A stretch of 64,000 nucleotides of DNA from Breviolum minutum Mf 1.05b.01 (Eukaryota; Sar; Dinophyceae; Suessiales; Symbiodiniaceae), in NCBI GenBank assembly GCA_000507305.1, contig DF240846.1, positions 34,626-98,625 of the forward strand, in the 5' to 3' direction. The first letter of the stretch is position 1, and each line of letters opens with the position of its first letter. Below, piece after piece: positions 10,861 through 22,372 of this stretch. The notes beneath the pieces are model-generated. The model searched no databases. It saw nothing but the letters and a program-made list of their open reading frames with translations, and was not told where the DNA came from. A program made the position numbers and the translations under genes.

Positions 10861-13674
10861 TCAAGCCACTGCAGCAGCTACCGCAGGAGCAGGAGCATCA
10901 GGCTTAAGCCACCGGTCGTAAGCAGCACCAGCACTGGTGGCAATCCGTGTTTTCAAGACATGGGCCGTCTCAGAATCCGCAAACTCCAGGTAGTTCTTCT
11001 CCCGCTCCAAAGAATCAATGACATATAGGCACTGCTGGATGCATACAGCAACGGTCGGGTAGACAGCTGAAAAGTAAAATCGCTGGAACTTCTTCTTGTA
11101 GTCCTAGGTGCCATTTGAATCCTACCTGCTAAAAAACTTAATTTTCGTAATGATGTACGAGGCCATTTCCTTAAGGAGTTCAAAAAAAACCTATGATCCA
11201 TGCATCTAAGTTACTTGCACAACCTTGACTCCAGCTGCGGGGCGACTCCAATAGATCACCATCTCAAGCCCTTCTCCCACCGAGGATTCTTTTGCCTTTC
11301 TCACATGCAGCTTGTGAACTGATTTGTCGTAGGTATCGTTGCCATCCTGCACGTACTTCGTCAGAAGGTCGTAAAACTCTTCCTCCATCACAGGATCCAC
11401 GTAGGAAGAAGGAGCAGCCTTGACCATTCTTCGAGGCCTTTTCGCTTTTGGTTCCTCCACCTTGGCCGTCTCTTTGTCGCCACCTGCTTTCTCAGCATCA
11501 GTTTTCTTTTTCTTGTTTGGCCTCGTTTCAGGCACATCATCGGTTTTCCTTGGACGGCCCTTTGCTTTGGCTTTTGCTTTGGCAGCAGCCTCCACCTGCT
11601 GTTCCCAAGCTTTTTCAGCTTCCTTCTGTTTCTTCGCAAGCTCATCTTCGAACTCTTCCTCTGAAGCTTCGACCGCTTCTTCTTCTTCTCCTTCTTCATT
11701 GCCTTCATCCAAAGCTGTTGCAGCAGCTTCTTCCTCCATCTCCTCATCCAAAGCTTCAGCTGCTTTCTTCGCCTTCTCCTCCTCCAAAGCTTCAGCTGCT
11801 TTCTTTGCCTTCTCCTTCTCCAAAGCTGCTGCTGCTTTCTTCTTCTCCTTCTCCAAAGCTGCAGCCTTTTTCTTCTCTAAAGTTTCAGCTGCTTTCTTCT
11901 TCTTCTCCTCCTCCTCCAAAGCTTCTGCAGCTTTCTTTGCCTTCTCCTTCTCCACTTTCTTCTTCTCCTTCTCCAAAGCTGCAGCTTTCTTCTTCTCCAA
12001 AGCTTCAGCTGCTTTCTTCGCCTTCTCTTCCTCCAAAACTTCAGCCGCTTTCTTCACCTTCTCCTGCTCCAAAACTTCAGCCGCTTTCTTCGCCTTCTCC
12101 TGCTCCAAAGCTTCAGCTGCTTTCTTCGCCTTCTCCAACTCCTCAGCATTTTCCTTCTCTTTCTTCGCATCCTCCTTCTTTTGAAGCTCCTGGGCCCTCA
12201 TTTGTAGCTGCTGCCTCCGAAACTGCACGTCCTCGGAGCTCTGAGCTAACTTGGCCAACTCATCTTCAGCACTCTTCATGACGGCGACTTTCTCCACATG
12301 AGGAGCTTCAAACATGGGCACCGTGCTTTTGGTGTCTTCAGTGGAACCTGAACATGCAGGGCGCTGCACATTAGCAGAAATTATGATGGTTGTTGAAAAT
12401 TAATGCTGTCACTGATTGATTTTGGATGATTTTGGCAAACTGCATGTATGATCAAAAATCAAAAACTATATTTAACACATGACTTAATTTATCTTATATT
12501 AGCCATCGGGCCTGTAGAAGCACTGGCTTTGGACAATGCTTTGCTTGCAGTATTCTCAGCTTCTGCTGCTTTGCGCAACTTCAACCTGACAGGCATTGTA
12601 CAATTAAATTTTGCACCCTCACACCCTTGTTGAAGTCTAAAGTTTAAAGATGACATGTTCAATTAACCTAAATTAAAATTATTTAAAATTGATGTGTCCA
12701 AGTCGCATTTCTTGCAGGTGCTGCCGCCGAACAGCCAACTCAATGAGCGAGGGACCTGTGCCTCGCTGGGGAGTCTGCTCAGAAGGCATGGTCTTGGCAT
12801 CAACATTGGCCAAAGGAGGTGCAGGCACAGGCTGAGGTAACGCTGATGCAGCTGGCGAGGCAGATGTTGAGGAAGCCGGCGATGCAGCATTGGAATGCAC
12901 TGGGCTCTTGGCCTCCAGGGATTAATTTAGCTTAATGCTTGCAATTAAAACTACAACTCAGTTGAGTAAATTAAAACGTTTTAAGGTACCAGAATTTAAG
13001 ATGTGTCCTTCACAGCAGCCGGCGTCTTATTCGGCTTCCAGTTTTGCACATCCACCCCATAGGCCACCAGCTGTTCAAGGAAGAGGAGGTCCTTGGTCGA
13101 TTACCAGGCTGCCAAGTCAAATTCGAATCGTAAAATAGATAAACTATAATAAACTGAAGTTTAAACCGTACATGTATTGATCCAAATGGAAAATAAAATG
13201 ATTCGGATACCAAGAAAAGAAAATCCAGTATAAATTTCATCGAGCATCAGTTGGTGCCTTAGGCTTATAGGTCAATTGTTTCACCAGCCCATATAGATAT
13301 CTTAGACTCCAGGCCTCATCTTGAACTGTTTTAAACGAAGGATTTTTGCCATGGGCTTCGTAGAACTTCACCAGCTCCTCGCGCAGCTTCGCTATGCAAG
13401 GCACCTTGTCAGGAGCCTGACTCATAGCCTTTGTCAGTGGCAACATCGCTTGGTGGTTGTGACGTAGGTTCGCCATTGTTTTGGCCACAGGTGAATCGGA
13501 AGGCTGTTCCGCTTTGTCTTGAGGAGGTAGCTCCACCACCAAACGTCCAACATTCCTCATGCGATCTCGAAGCCGCTGCACCGAATCCCAGGCCTCAAAG
13601 AGCTGCCCCAACTGCCCAAAAGTTGCTGCTTGACTGCCATCGCCCAACTCCGAACCATCACCAGCAGAAGCCAT
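10861..13674 (-). CDS. Complete six-exon coiled-coil protein with AT-hook-like motif, about 730 residues
   Basis: ATG at 13674; exons 13246-13674, 13008-13091, 12707-12912, 12504-12585, 11215-12363, 10861-11103 (TGA stop). All junctions are in phase. Four of five introns lack GT: donors GC, GA, GC, GC, then GT. The N-terminal exon starts MASAGDGSELGDG and ends near LRYLYGLVKQLTYKPKAPTD; the next has DLLFLEQLVAYGVDVQNW. The 1149 bp exon encodes a long Ala/Lys/Glu coiled coil built from KAAEALEEEKAKK-like repeats, then acidic runs, a KGRPRK AT-hook-like motif and basic KRPRR. The C-terminal part (FYDLLTKYVQDGNDTYDKS, YKKKFQRFYFSAVYPTVAV) is globular. A nuclear DNA-associated role is possible but inferred only from charge and motif. 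Confidence 0.72.
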
Positions 13675-14760
13675 TGAGGACAGTGCTGGATGTACTACAA
13701 ACTAATGAAAGAAATTGACCATGAACGTTGGAGAAAATTCAAATCATCATTATCGAGAGTAAGTCAAATCAATTCAGATTACATGTCGCCATGTGCCATG
13801 TACACCACTTTTCTTGAGCATATATTGCTGCTATTTTTTTTCAGTCACCAACTCGATCCTTCAGAACAGCTTAGGCTAACCCTTACAGCCCTAGCTGAAA
13901 ACATGTCAGGAGCACCATGGCGATCGCACACGCTGCACCCCACGCAGCACATGCTCGAGCTGCCAATGCTGCGGCCGTCATACTATGCCTAAATTAACTT
14001 AATTGAATTAACTTAAAGAATTGTCAGACTACCAGGATTTCCTGTACTATATTAACCTTCAAGAAACTCTGCCTTTTAAACTACATTGATTTATCATGAC
14101 TCATCAGAGCCGAACTATTACATTAGATCAGCAGCTATATTAGAATTAATCACATGGCTAAACCTATATTTTCCACTGCTGCTTCAACAACTGTTATCTT
14201 ATGCGCATGCTGCCACTTCGAGAAACTGAGTTTTTCCTCACATTTACTTTTATGTCGATTTTAAAATAAACTAAATTTTAAAGCCATTAACACTCAAGTC
14301 TAAATCAAACAACCTGTATAGTCACTGTAGTCTTCATCAAAAGCTGCATTATCTTAAACCCTTATTTATGATCCATGCTTACATTATAGCTCAGCCACTA
14401 AACCTATGACAACAACAGCTAGATTATCTCAACCCTGCCACTCCAACTAAATTAAGTTTCTCCCTTGCATGCTTGATCTTAAACTACATGAAATCAATCT
14501 ATAATTGCCAATCACACTTGCATCTAAATTATCTAATTTGTACTCTGCAGATCAAGCTACGCTATCTTAAAAAGCCTTTCTTTAAATGCTTCATCAAATG
14601 TTACACTATCTTAAAACCACAATTAATGATCCTACCACCTATCCTATACTAAATTATCTTATCCTGAAGGACTTCAAGACCCCTTTTTTGAAAGGAAATC
14701 ACTGGTAATCCAATTCTCGCCTCTCTCCGGTTTGGTGCTAAAATTCCTACACCTCCGCAA
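13675..14760. other. AT-rich upstream region with clustered TATCTTA words
   Basis: No convincing exon. From about 14190 to 14660 the word ATTATCTTA or a one-base variant recurs about eight times at uneven spacing. This is the last stretch that shares the TTAA-rich style of region 1; after about 14.8 kb the sequence character changes. Confidence 0.45.
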
Positions 14761-15997
14761 AAAAGCACGCTTTTTTCAGAAAATGTAATTATTTCTACTC
14801 TTTTGGCTTAGCTGGTATATACATATATATAGTTGCACCTAAAATGAAATTTAAATGAATAAACCTATACTCATCAAATCCATGTATGGTGTATTTGCCT
14901 GGTTGATTGAAAATTTATAATCGCTTATGATAAATGATTATGTAACTGTGTAGGATTTCATTCCCTAAAAAAAAATCAACCACCAGGTGATTTAAAGTGA
15001 CCTTTTGATCCCCGATTGCTGGAAGTCACGAATAAGCTTTGAGAGGGACTGTATAGTTTGCCATCCCCCCAACAAAGGTCACAAGCAGAATTGCGAGGTA
15101 ATTACTTTATCATAGTTTAGCCCATGATTTACAGATTTCTATACATCGCTTAATTTCATCCACTAAAAAAAATAACCAACCCATCGTTTCTTCGATGTAT
15201 TTCATATGTCCGTGTGTTTTTTGTTTTGGATTTTTGTTGAAACCGCCGCTGTGTGCCAGGGTACCAAGTTGAGAATCACATAGGCTGAGATGGCAATGTA
15301 ACCAAAGCAGAAAATCCAAATATATGGTTGCTTCTCCATGAGCTCCTGGCCGTGGAAAAAAAAACAACAACAAATCTGACATCATGATGTCTCAGGAAGT
15401 CCAAATACCAAACTTTGCCTCTTGGTAGTGGGGAATCCTTTATATGAATCATCCCAAAGACTATTCTTGGTCTGGTCTTGGACTTCCAGGGACTTTCAGT
15501 TCATCAGTTCCTGGCAATTCTGCAATTCGTGACCTATTTGGGGATGGTGAAAACGTGACCCTTTCGGAAAGGGCTTAAATGACCTCCAACCACGGGAATC
15601 AAAAGGTCACGAATTGAATCACCTGCACATCATGAGTTTGTTTGATGTTTTTTGTTTGGTGCAAATGTTTGTTTAGATTGCTGAGATGTTTGTTGTTTGA
15701 TCGATGGAGGAAGTTCCAAGACTGGTGATGTATTTCATGGTGATCTAGGATAGTTGGAAAGTACGCCATGACCTTGAACAAATCCATGTATTAGGCCAAA
15801 TTATTATATTTCATCATCTTATCATCATCTTTGCACTACTGCTCCAAACATCTTTCAAATCAAAACAAAACAGCACTCAAAATCCACCCTGCAAACCCCC
15901 CAAACCCCCGCTCCGCCAGAAAATCACCCGCATTGTCAAAGAAGATGAAGCGTGTCATTGCCATGCAAGATTGAATCCTTGAAAAATGGATCGAAGA
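14761..15997. other. Non-coding stretch, no gene seen
   Basis: No exon with credible splice sites was found. At about 15545-15640 there is an imperfect inverted unit (CGTGACC ... GGTCACGAATTGAATCACC) that recurs near 27190-27265 and 49070-49140, so it is probably another short repeat family. Confidence 0.4.
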
Positions 15998-16168
15998 GAT
16001 CGAGCCGTGCTACCCTTGGAGGATCATCCCATGACTCGGATACGTGGTTATTAACCATTGTGATCGGTAAGTCCCCTTAAGGATGGAGTGGTTCCCCATT
16101 GAAAACGGCCTTTTCATGGCTTGTAAATGGCGGTTACTAAGCACTCACAAACTGCGATGATCCTCCAA
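15998..16168. mobile_element. F5 inverted-repeat element
   Basis: Ends are TTGGAGGATCATCCCA and its complement (TGATCCTCCAAG). The interior shares GTAAGTCCCCTTA and CATGGCTTGTAAATGGC with the copies at 48021 and 50610. It is non-coding and MITE-like. Confidence 0.7.
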
Positions 16169-16170
16169 GT

Positions 16171-16264
16171 GGTAAACTAATATAGCAATGGAAATCTACC
16201 TTTTCCAAATAGGAAATACATCTTCAAATAAACGGAACATGTTCCATTGCTATATTAGTTTACC
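16171..16264. mobile_element. F13 element with 23 bp perfect inverted ends
   Basis: Bases 16171-16193 are the exact reverse complement of 16242-16264 (GGTAAACTAATATAGCAATG core). The interior has GGAAATACATCTTCAAAT, shared with 28120-28140. It abuts the F5 copy at 16168. Confidence 0.75.
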
Positions 16265-16520
16265 AGAGCGTATCCCTACACATCCAGTCATACCCCCTAT
16301 AGAGCAGGCGTTTTTGGAAAGTCTGTTTTTTTTCTATGGCTCCAATGCATACTTGCTCAGTTTCGGTTTTTTGGATGTATAGGGTTTCCATGATCATGCC
16401 ATCTCAAATCTTCAATATATAGGCAAAACTTAGGTGCCCTGTTACATTGAGGTGTCTTCACGTGCTAAACAGTAGCACCGCATCTTCAAGGCGATAAAAA
16501 AAACTCACCAAATTTAAAGG

Positions 16521-16612
16521 CTAGTTGGTGGTTTCAACCCATTTGAAAAATATGAGTCAAAATGGGAATCTTCCCCAAGTAGGGATGAAAACAAAAAATG
16601 TTTGAAACCACC
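16521..16612. mobile_element. F1 element (TGGTGGTTTCAA terminal repeat)
   Basis: Begins CTAGTTGGTGGTTTCAACCC and ends TTTGAAACCACC. The flanking sequence AAATTTAAAGG occurs directly on both sides, suggesting a long target duplication. Confidence 0.75.
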
Positions 16613-16639
16613 AAATTTAAAGGGTATTTGAAAGGGACG

Positions 16640-17250
16640 TTTCCAAAAAATTTGCCAAGATAAGCTTGTTGGTCCTAGCTGATACTATCGCTTCGTTGGT
16701 GGATTTTGCCACTTTGAGAATTTTCTCCAGCAAAGTCACCCGGTGATTTATAACTTCGTATTTGGGATGTTGCATATGGTTTTTTCACTGTTAGGTCGAA
16801 GGGCACAAGATTTGAAGGGCTTTTGGATAAGAATCATGCAATTTGTGTTTTCCTAAAACATATATGGTTGGAACAAGTTGATATACAAACATTTATTCCC
16901 ACTCTCAGATGGTGACTTAATTTCATACGATGTAATTGGTGATAAACAACTCATTTCATGGGATTTGAAAGGATTTGCACCGAAAAAAAACACCTAGGTG
17001 GTGATGAAACCACCCATCTGAAAAACATGCTTCTCAAACTGGGATCATTTCCACTACAAACTATCTTAAAACAAAAAACCACCACCCAAACCCCAAAAAA
17101 TCCCAAGCCAACCAAAATGTCGTCTTTAAAGGTGTCTGACAGCCGCAAGAGAGAGAACACGGATTTTCCCGGAAAGATGGGAACCCAGACAATCCATTTT
17201 GGAAGTTCCAGGCCGCAGTGCCTGGCAGTTCCCGTGACGTTCCTTCCATG
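16640..17250. other. No gene seen
   Basis: No exon with supportable splice sites and no member of the named element families in this stretch. Confidence 0.35.
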
Positions 17251-17274
17251 AAATCCTGATTGGTTCATGGGAAT

Positions 17275-17372
17275 CTAGTTGGTGGTTTCAACCCATCTGA
17301 AAAATATGAATCAAATTGGATCATTTCCCCAAATAGGGATGAACATAAAAAATAGTTGAAACCACCACCTAG
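17275..17372. mobile_element. F1 element flanked by an 18 bp direct repeat
   Basis: Element with CTAG ends and TGGTGGTTTCAA inverted repeats. TGATTGGTTCATGGGAAT occurs immediately before (17257-17274) and immediately after (17373-17390). Other F1 copies have 4 bp duplications, so this one is unusual. Confidence 0.8.
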
Positions 17373-18064
17373 TGATTGGTTCATGGGAATTCTTATAGTG
17401 GCCGCCGATTTTCATCTCTAGATAACTGGGTAATATGCAAGCTGTTGGATAGGGAACTACAGGAGGGCATGAGAGCCACGAAACAAGCCTGTTACTTTCC
17501 ATGGGAAATCCTAGTCGTTTAATAGGGATCCTTATTTCATGGTTCATATTAAAATGACTATATATACCTGGCTAGAATTTCATGCCCGTAAATTCCCCTA
17601 AACAACCAGGTGCCCTTTTTTCATTACTCAAAATCATCTGGTCAAAAGTTACTGCAAACATCCAGTCACACCTGGTGAGGATCCGTGGGAAACCAACCGC
17701 AAAAGACGATCTCCTAAGAAATGTAAGGCCTTTAGGGGTTCCAAGCACCCCCTCACCGGATTTTGTATGTCTAGGGCTACACGGTTGTTCTTTAGTAACA
17801 ATAAGAGTGGCCCTCTTACATGTTCTCTTGTAGACCATAAAACATAATAACATATAATTTTCAAATGTATCAGGAAAAACCATCCAAAAAACTTAGGATG
17901 AGGTTGGTTGACCAGTCAGTACCCCATGCCTCGTTCAGCAGTACCCCATGGCTCGTATCGTCCAATGAGTTCCATGGCAATGATTCCAAACCTCGGAATT
18001 CGATGTGACCAACGTTGTGGGTAAATAGCCTCAAGGCCCTAACAGGGTATATATTAGCTATGCC

Positions 18065-18221
18065 TACAAGGTGTGTCCAAAAACCAGTTATAAGTGGAGT
18101 TTTCAACCCCTATAAATGGCCGACAATAACTGGGTTTCACCGGGTGAAAAAACCCTTGATCATAGGAGCTATAGCCCTAGTTATAACTGGTATAGAAGGC
18201 CCACTTTGTACAAACACAAAT
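18065..18221. mobile_element. F2 inverted-repeat element
   Basis: Ends TACAAGGTG and its complement CACTTTGTA. The interior carries CCCTATAAATGGCCGA and AGTTATAACTGGTA, shared by the F2 copies at 24299, 37595, 38281 and 58211. Confidence 0.65.
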
Positions 18222-18299
18222 TGGCGACTATTTGGGGGGAGTCTTACAGGGTCAGGGCAGGAACCAAAATATATCATCCTTGTTCAATCAAAGATCGGC

Positions 18300-18610
18300 C
18301 ATCAGACATCTGCAGCACAACCTTCTTCGAATCCTCCGACCAGCTGATCAGACTGCTTAATCTGACCACACATTTCTGCAATCAACGCTCTGATGCGATC
18401 GCCAGCTTCCATTCCGGCCTGTAGAGCTGCAGACCCTCTTGATCGTTGTAGAGCTAAAGCTCACCAGATAGATGGGCCGAGGGTCACCGTAGCAAGGCCA
18501 GCACTGTTCGCCGTGTCAAATCGCAACGTACAGAGGAAAACGGCCAGACCAAGCGCCCAACAAGTTGCGTGGCATACGCTGGCAATCCTGCACTGGAGCA
18601 AAGTTGGTTG
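18300..18610 (-). CDS. Two possible exons, product unrecognised
   Basis: On the minus strand an open stretch ends at a GTGAGC donor near 18465. After a short intron, a second open stretch reads SAALQAGMEAGDRIRALIAE and ends with TGA near 18310. Composition looks coding, but the phases of the two pieces do not agree with one simple join, so the model is weak. Confidence 0.33.
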
Positions 18611-18619
18611 ATGTTTCTT

Positions 18620-19650
18620 ACAATTCTCTAGTCCTAGATGAGCTACACAAAAACAAGAGACCATGGCTTCACACACTAAATTACTAAATCCTGATATACG
18701 TTTTATTATACATATCTGAGTAGCTTTTTCACCTCCGTCTATGACGTGAATGACACCATAGGTTTCTGAAATCATCACAATTCAACTCATGTCAATCAAA
18801 ACCCCCTACGCACAAGCCTTAGATGTCGAAAAGAAAGTGAACAGCAAAACCAAGACCCAACATTTAAATTCCATGTTCCTGGGCAAATTGCTATAACAAT
18901 TCCTAAACCTGAATAAAGAAATTTGGTGAGGGATTCCCTTACCAGACTATCAATTAGAGTGACCGCGGCTGAGATAGTCTGCCCGGAATTTTCCTAGGTT
19001 GAAAAAGGTTCTGATAATTAATGGATTCCAACAAAAAAGGTTCCCCTGAATAATTCAATAATTCCAGCATCAACCGGTTTCTAAATTCGAGTATAACTGG
19101 TACTGAATGGTTTATAAAGGTTACTATTAGGATTCAATATGAGCGCCGTAAAACTACCCCCCATCTACCACACAAAACTAAAGTCTTGATCACATATACT
19201 CAATTGATGTTATATCATCTGTTGGAATGGAATATCTACCTCTACCTGACATATGACCCAGTTTTGAAGATGCAAATTAAAAAAAGAAACATACCATATA
19301 GATGCAGTGTTGGGCAATGGTTCACAAATCGATAATTATGCCCTACTTAAAATACACCAAACCAGTATATACTAAAAGAGCTAATAACTTGCACAAAAAC
19401 CTCATAAACCATTGGCCATTCTCAGAAAGGAATGCAACCTTAACTCTTCCCATAGATCAGTACAACCGGGTGGAACATCTTCTAGTTTCATGGCTGGTTG
19501 TGGCTAAAGTAGTGGTTGTAGTGGCTCTTAGGGTAGCTACTGAGCTCTGCTGTAGGGATTCTTCGATACCCAAGGGAGTCGTAAATGTGATTTTTTCACA
19601 TCAGTAAACCCTAATTAACCCTAGTTGCAAGTGAGTGGTGTCAAGAACTC
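18620..19650. other. No gene seen
   Basis: No exon with good splice sites and no recognised inverted-repeat element. Short GTATAACTGG-type words suggest decayed F2 pieces. Confidence 0.35.
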
Positions 19651-19674
19651 TTTCTTACATTGCTGGACGTAAGG

Positions 19675-19835
19675 CCTCACTTCCGCGAAGCCTTTCGCAT
19701 AGCTTCCGCGAACACAGCCGCAGCTTCCGCGAATCCTTCCTCTAAAAATTTGCTTCCGCGAGCTTCCGCAGTGCCTTTTTTTTTGCTATTTTTTGCAACA
19801 TTGCTTCCGCGAACACAGCGCGAGCTTCCGCGAAG
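19675..19835. repeat. Cluster of GCTTCCGCGAA motifs
   Basis: GCTTCCGCGAA, or a variant missing one or two end bases, appears seven times in about 160 bp at irregular spacing. The motif is GC-rich in AT-rich surroundings and close to palindromic (TTCCGCGAA). It is not coding by any frame I trust. Confidence 0.7.
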
Positions 19836-20184
19836 CATGTCGGAATAAAATTTGTTGATCTTCTGCATACCATCTTGACCGGGGGTTTTTGACGCTACTC
19901 AAGTGGTGTTGGGATAGGGATAAATCCATTTGCCCTAGTTACGGGGCCCACTAATGTACAGCTCCTGTTCAACCTGTTCGAAAGCACATCCCTTTGATCC
20001 TGTTTGTGTGACTCTTTTTTGGAAATCCCTCATTTCGTTTTCGATGTTTTTGATTTTTAGGATGCGTGGCAAAAAGTGTTTCTGTTGGGTATCTTTTTCA
20101 ACCAAAAATGGCATCCCTTGTTGATTGAAAAAACGCTCACTGGGGATTTGTTCAGTTTGGATTTTGCTTACACTCCGGTAGTCT

Positions 20185-20275
20185 AGCATAGCAATGGAAA
20201 ATGGACCCGGATTGAAGATGTATGTCCTATTAAACATGGGGATATTCCAGCCAGCGACCTGTAAGTTTACCAAAG
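20185..20275. mobile_element. F13-related element
   Basis: Shares AGCATAGCAATGGAAAATGG and the GATGTATGTCCTATT region with the 16171 copy, but the ends are diverged. Confidence 0.45.
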
Positions 20276-20331
20276 GGTAATCGGGATGATTTTCCCACTT
20301 ACCCATTTATATCATATGTAAGATGTGGTAC

Positions 20332-20529
20332 TCAAAACCTGGTGTTGGGGCAGTTCCTGAGCTTCTTGTTGTGAACGAAGCTAACCACCTGCCTGCCATC
20401 CCTGCCCTGAGCCCTCCGAACATTAAGTCGATCATAGCCAGTAAGGTCACACAAGCCAACAAAGTCGCTTGTGTTCCCAGAAAACCCGCCAGAAGCATCT
20501 GGTTCCGCCAGCGACGCAACAAAAATCAA
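20332..20529 (-). CDS. Possible exon, product unrecognised
   Basis: The minus strand is open in two frames here. One reads GFSGNTSDFVGLCDLTGYDR and ends in TGA, the other is hydrophobic (LLACVTLLAMIDLMFGG). Base composition is coding-like, but I cannot decide the frame. Confidence 0.35.
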   Translation of the reverse strand: MIFVASLAEPDASGGFSGNTSDFVGLCDLTGYDRLNVRRAQGRDGRQVVSFVHNKKLRNCPNTRF

Positions 20530-20594
20530 CGACGATCAACAAACGGCACACACACGCAACGGCCAGTGGAGTGGGGTGGTATTTTAAAAATGTT

Positions 20595-20696
20595 CTAGTT
20601 GGTGGTTTCAACCCATTTGAAAAATATGCTATTCAAATTGGATCATTTCCCCAAGGATCCGGGTAAAACAAAAATCTGAATGAAACCACCACCTAG
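20595..20696. mobile_element. F1 element beside a small exon
   Basis: CTAG ends with TGGTGGTTTCAA inverted repeats and a 4 bp duplication (TGTT on the plus strand). On the minus strand a small open exon (20693-20720, EVEQAKHNT) ends exactly at AG|GTGGTGG supplied by the element, and the frame continues open past the other end. Confidence 0.7.
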
Positions 20697-20926
20697 TGTT
20701 GTGTTTGGCCTGTTCCACTTCTGGGGGAGTGTTTTTTGTGTGTTCTTCTTTGTTTAGGGGGCTGTGGAGTGAAGGAGTTCTTTGATGATAGGTTTTGTGG
20801 CTGTCACGAGAGGTTTTGTATTGGCAACTTTGGGCGGAAAATCTGTTTAAAAATGAGCATGTTTGACCCAATTCTCCTGGTTTTTTCAGGATGGCAGGAT
20901 GATCTAAGCATCTGGCGCTGATAGTT

Positions 20927-20930
<4 letters not shown>

Positions 20931-20972
<42 letters not shown>
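20931..20972. repeat. (GAT)n microsatellite
   Basis: Fourteen perfect GAT units immediately before the F7 element at 20974. Confidence 0.9.
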
Positions 20973-20973
<1 letters not shown>

Positions 20974-20974
<1 letters not shown>

Positions 20975-21067
20975 CTACCCTGTGATTTTGAGGATTCTGG
21001 GGTTCTCTACTGTAGCTCCTCATTCAGTAAGAAAATACATCATCCCTTAGCTCCCCCAATATCACAG
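20974..21067. mobile_element. F7 inverted-repeat element
   Basis: Ends CCTGTGATTTTGAGGATTCT and CCAATATCACAGG. The same unit recurs at 37769 and 52241. Confidence 0.7.
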
Positions 21068-21283
21068 GACTTTCGGACGTAGTGCCTCATCGATGAAACT
21101 TAAGGCGATATTGTGGGGGCAAAGGATGATGCTGACGATGGACTACTTCCAGATGCACAGGAAATCCTCCCCACAAAAAATGCTAGTTGCTGATTTTTCT
21201 CTTTGTCTCCGCTCATTGCACGTCAAATTGAATCTAAGGATCGGGATAACAATAAAGACATCTGAATGAAACAACCACCCAGG

Positions 21284-22261
21284 TTGAAAGAAAACCATTT
21301 CTTTTTTAAAGCCACAAACACGTCAAAAGTTCTCGACACCTTGAAGGTCTCGAAATTCTTGAGGAATGCGAAGAAGCGCAAGGTCTTGGGGATGCGAAAA
21401 GTACCGGGAGCCAAGAAAAGCACATTGGAGACAGAAGGTCAGAAGGTGCATGTTTTACATATCATGGATCAACCATGACAAAAAGGGATGAATCAACAAA
21501 ATGCATCCCTAGACCCTCCGTTTGGATGCCAAATTTCTGCAACCTGCAAAAAAGGTCTGTTTTTGGTAGGTGTTTTTGAGGGGGCTCAAATCTCAGATCC
21601 GACTGGAAAAATTCAGGTCAACTGGCATCAACCTGAGCTCTCAACTCTCATGCTCCTCAATACATTCAATGACTGAGTGATCCTTGGCTCGGGTTCTGTT
21701 GCCATGATGTTGATGCCAAGTTGTAGAAACAACACCCACTTTCCACCGTGGTGGATGTGTATTTTTTCGACCCCAAAACGGTTGGGGTGTGTAAAGGTGG
21801 CTGTTTCTATAGAATCATTTCAAATAGGTTGCAGGTGAGGGAAATAAACGGATTTCTTAAGACAGATATATGAGTCGTCATTTAGTAGGGAAAATGGTCA
21901 TCCAGAACGCTGCTCGAATGAATGCTCATGAACGCTTCGCACGGCCCATGAGTCAATAATGACAATCACAAGTGAGCAACGGTAACAAAAAGCCTTGTTA
22001 CTTTCCATGATACTGGTTGGTTAATAGGTATCCTTAAAATAAGGGGTCCCATTTCCCATACTAAACCACCATTTGGTGTGAAAACTCGTGTGAGGTCGAT
22101 ATAATTTGACCAGATAAATCTATACTGGGTAGTATTTCATACATACAGCATATAGAACCGTTCGGTACCCCTTGGCTGGTCACTTTTAGCCAGTAGAAGT
22201 TTCATCTGAGGTGTCGACGGGCTTCTTTGCACCTAGGATCTGCGACAGCAATCTGAGGATA
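21284..22261. other. No gene seen
   Basis: A fragment of F1 lies at 21225-21284. After it no exon is supportable. At about 21995-22060 is a copy of a TTACTTTCCATG ... GGTATCCTTA unit that recurs near 17490, 23643, 55770 and 63860, probably another repeat family. Confidence 0.35.
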
Positions 22262-22372
22262 GTTACACCCCTGAAGTTTAACATAGCCACCAACAAGTGG
22301 TGGTTGGAAGATGTATATTTCCTATTGAAATAGTCCCTTTTTAGGGGACATGTTAGTTTTCCAGGGTGTATC
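22262..22372. mobile_element. F4 inverted-repeat element
   Basis: ACACCCCTGAAGTTTAACAT at one end and ACATGTTAGTTTTCCAGGGT at the other form the terminal repeats typical of F4. Confidence 0.55.

Noticed and set aside
11420..12281. Plus-strand ORFs rich in Ser/Phe/Ala or Leu/Pro
   Set aside because: They are antisense shadows of the Lys/Glu/Ala coiled-coil exon, which is supported by phase-consistent neighbours on the minus strand.
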